Shown piece by piece: positions 62,044-64,000 of a stretch of DNA of 64,000 nt. Source of the DNA: Aurantimonas endophytica (GTDB lineage Bacteria; Pseudomonadota; Alphaproteobacteria; Rhizobiales; Rhizobiaceae). The number at the start of each line of letters is the position of its first letter. Within the stretch, counting starts at the first letter, position 1. The translations under genes and the position numbers were made by a program. The notes under the pieces were generated by a model. It saw only the letters and a list, made by a program, of their open reading frames with translations, did not search any database and was not told the DNA's origin. Location: contig NZ_JACIEM010000003.1 in NCBI RefSeq assembly GCF_014196845.1, forward strand, positions 558,001-622,000, given 5' to 3'.

Positions 62044-62171
62044 GTTGCACTTCCGGTCGCGGGCGATAACCCTTTCGCAACTGCACAAAATGTTGTAAGA
62101 GACCCCCATCAGTGCCGGGCGGAGCGTTTTCGACGTTCCACCGCGGCCTTACTTTGTTTCCGGTGACCCTT

Positions 62172-63998
62172 ATGAAACTCCGCAACATCGCGATCATCGC
62201 GCATGTCGATCATGGCAAGACGACCCTCGTCGACAATCTGCTCGCCCAGTCCGGCACTTTCCGAGACAACGAGCGGCACGACGAACGTGCCATGGATTCC
62301 AACGACCTGGAAAAGGAACGTGGCATCACGATCCTCGCCAAGGCGACGTCGGTGGAGTGGAACAACACCCGCATCAACATCGTCGACACGCCGGGCCACG
62401 CCGATTTCGGCGGCGAGGTCGAGCGCATCCTCAACATGGTGGACGGCGCGGTCATCCTCGTCGACGCGTCGGAAGGCCCGATGCCCCAGACCAAGTTCGT
62501 CCTCGGCAAGGCGCTGAAGGTCGGGCTTCGGCCGATCGTCGCGATCAACAAGATCGACCGTACCGACGAGCGCCACCAGGAAGTGCTGAACGAGATCTTC
62601 GACCTCTTCGTCTCGCTCGACGCCACCGAGGAGCAGCTCGATTTCCCGGTGCTCTACGGCTCGGGCCGCGCCGGCTGGATGGCGACCGAGCCGGAAGGCC
62701 CGCAGGACCAGGGCCTGACGCCGCTGTTCGACATGATCCTCAAGCACGTGCCGGAGCCGGACACCGCCGGCAAGGACGAGCCGTTCAAGATGATCGGCAC
62801 GATCCTCGAGGCCAACCCGTTCCTCGGGCGGCTGATCACCGGCCGCATCCAGGCGGGCTCGATCAAGCCGAACCAGGCAGTCAAGGTTCTCGACAGCCAG
62901 GGCAAGCAGCTGGAAACCGGCCGGATCTCCAAGATCCTCGCCTTCCGCGGTCTCGACCGCGTGCCGCTCGACTATGCCGAGGCCGGCGACATCGTCGCGA
63001 TTGCCGGGCTGTCGAAGGGCACCGTCGCCGACACGTTCTGCGATCCGGCCGTCACCGAGCCGCTGCACGCCCAGCCGATCGATCCGCCGACCGTAACCAT
63101 GTCCTTCCTCGTCAACGACTCGCCGCTGGCCGGCACCGAGGGCGACAAGGTCACCAGCCGCGTCATCCGCGACCGTCTCCTGAAGGAGGCCGAGGGCAAC
63201 GTCGCGCTGAAGATCGAGGAAGCCACCGACCGCGACTCCTTCTACGTCTCCGGCCGCGGCGAGCTGCAGCTGGCGGTGCTGATCGAGACTATGCGCCGCG
63301 AGGGCTTCGAGCTCGGCATCTCGCGTCCGCGCGTGGTGATGCAGAAGGGCGAGAACGGCGAGATCCTGGAGCCGATCGAGGAAGTCGTCATCGACGTCGA
63401 CGAGGAGCATTCCGGCGTCGTCGTCCAGAAGATGAGCGAGCGCAAGGCCGAGATGATCGCGCTGCGCCCCTCCGGCGGCGATCGCCAGCGCCTGGTCTTC
63501 CATGCCCCGACCCGCGGCCTCATCGGCTACCAGTCGGAGCTTCTGACCGACACGCGCGGCACGGCGATCATGAACCGCCTGTTCCACTCCTATGCGCCGT
63601 TCAAGGGTGAGCTCGCGGGCCGCAACACCGGCGTGCTGATCTCCACCGATGCCGGCGAGAGCGTCGCCTTCGCGATGTTCCACCTGGAGGATCGCGGCCC
63701 GATGGTGATCGAGGCCGGCGTCAAGGTCTATGCCGGCATGATCATCGGCATCCATACCCGCGAGAACGATCTCGAGGTCAACGTGTTGAAGGGCAAGAAG
63801 CTCACCAACATGCGCGCGTCCGGCAAGGACGAGGCGATCAAGCTGACCCCGCCGATCCGCATGACGCTCGACCGGGCGCTGTCCTGGATCCAGGACGACG
63901 AGCTGGTCGAGGTAACGCCGAAGACCATCCGGCTGCGCAAGCTGTATCTGGATTCCAACGAGCGCAAGCGCTTCGAGAAGAGCCGCAAGGCCGCCTGA
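62172..63998 (+). CDS. typA: Translational GTPase TypA/BipA
   Basis: A 608-residue ribosome-associated GTPase involved in 50S assembly and stress adaptation. G motifs: G1 AHVDHGKTT (residues 10-18), G2 [10 protein letters not shown]3 [15 protein letters not shown]4 NKIDR. The C-terminal signatures [12 protein letters not shown]-like [17 protein letters not shown] are present. ATG at 62172. The gene ends 2 bp before the window edge and is complete. Confidence 0.97.
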   Translation: MKLRNIAIIAHVDHGKTTLVDNLLAQSGTFRDNERHDERAMDSNDLEKERGITILAKATSVEWNNTRINIVDTPGHADFGGEVERILNMVDGAVILVDASEGPMPQTKFVLGKALKVGLRPIVAINKIDRTDERHQEVLNEIFDLFVSLDATEEQLDFPVLYGSGRAGWMATEPEGPQDQGLTPLFDMILKHVPEPDTAGKDEPFKMIGTILEANPFLGRLITGRIQAGSIKPNQAVKVLDSQGKQLETGRISKILAFRGLDRVPLDYAEAGDIVAIAGLSKGTVADTFCDPAVTEPLHAQPIDPPTVTMSFLVNDSPLAGTEGDKVTSRVIRDRLLKEAEGNVALKIEEATDRDSFYVSGRGELQLAVLIETMRREGFELGISRPRVVMQKGENGEILEPIEEVVIDVDEEHSGVVVQKMSERKAEMIALRPSGGDRQRLVFHAPTRGLIGYQSELLTDTRGTAIMNRLFHSYAPFKGELAGRNTGVLISTDAGESVAFAMFHLEDRGPMVIEAGVKVYAGMIIGIHTRENDLEVNVLKGKKLTNMRASGKDEAIKLTPPIRMTLDRALSWIQDDELVEVTPKTIRLRKLYLDSNERKRFEKSRKAA

Positions 63999-64000
63999 CC

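Overview
This 64 kb window is ordinary high-GC, densely coding chromosome of an alphaproteobacterium. Several conserved blocks point to Hyphomicrobiales (Rhizobiales): acnA divergent from ccmABCDG, dapF-mtaB-ftsY-yciB, ffh-chorismate mutase-rpsP with rimM and trmD, and tesA divergent from a YbbA/YbbP-type ABC exporter. A family such as Aurantimonadaceae is plausible, but that is inference from gene order and style, not a search. I see no insertion sequence, prophage, integrase, CRISPR array, rRNA or tRNA gene.

Layout. 1-4.4 kb: a truncated PhoD-like phosphatase, an RlpA-family protein, a TPP riboswitch and thiC, then a small acidic protein. 4.4-17 kb, mostly minus strand: leuC, rplS, trmD, a quinol-monooxygenase-like protein, rimM, a PAS-PAS-GGDEF protein, rpsP, chorismate mutase and ffh. 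Plus-strand insertions (TauE/SafE exporter, DUF5996-GNAT fusion) split the usual rpsP-rimM-trmD-rplS order. 17-23.5 kb, plus strand: an endonuclease/exonuclease/phosphatase-type membrane protein, dapF, mtaB, ftsY and yciB. 23.5-28.7 kb, accessory: an ice-binding-domain autotransporter divergent from a Crp/Fnr regulator, an L,D-transpeptidase, a DUF533 protein and a NUDIX hydrolase. 28.7-36.4 kb: cytochrome c maturation operon, acnA, DUF1223 and DUF2794 proteins. 36.4-50 kb: acetyltransferases, a Bax-inhibitor-1 protein, the ABC exporter with tesA, thpR, an IalB-family protein, rlmN, a solo BrnA-like antitoxin, GST, LysE and argG. 50-64 kb: lactate permease, LLM oxidoreductase, a lipase-like membrane protein coupled to an ICMT-type methyltransferase, a site-2 protease, marR-MFS efflux, M3 oligopeptidase, a Tat-exported alkaline phosphatase D and typA.

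The co-translational targeting machinery is unusually complete here: ffh (SRP GTPase) and ftsY (its receptor) lie 5 kb apart. The most notable observation is in ftsY. Its acidic N-terminal third and its NG GTPase domain lie in different reading frames, joined at a run of nine A residues that also contains an A AAA AAA slippery heptamer. This could be a homopolymer error, a real frameshift, or programmed slippage. Other points worth a second look are a hairpin that would sequester the thiC ribosome binding site below the TPP riboswitch, a perfect 16-bp palindrome between the ice-binding autotransporter and the Crp/Fnr gene, the autotransporter architecture itself, a DUF5996-acetyltransferase fusion, and a diguanylate cyclase without an inhibitory site lying between ribosome-biogenesis genes.
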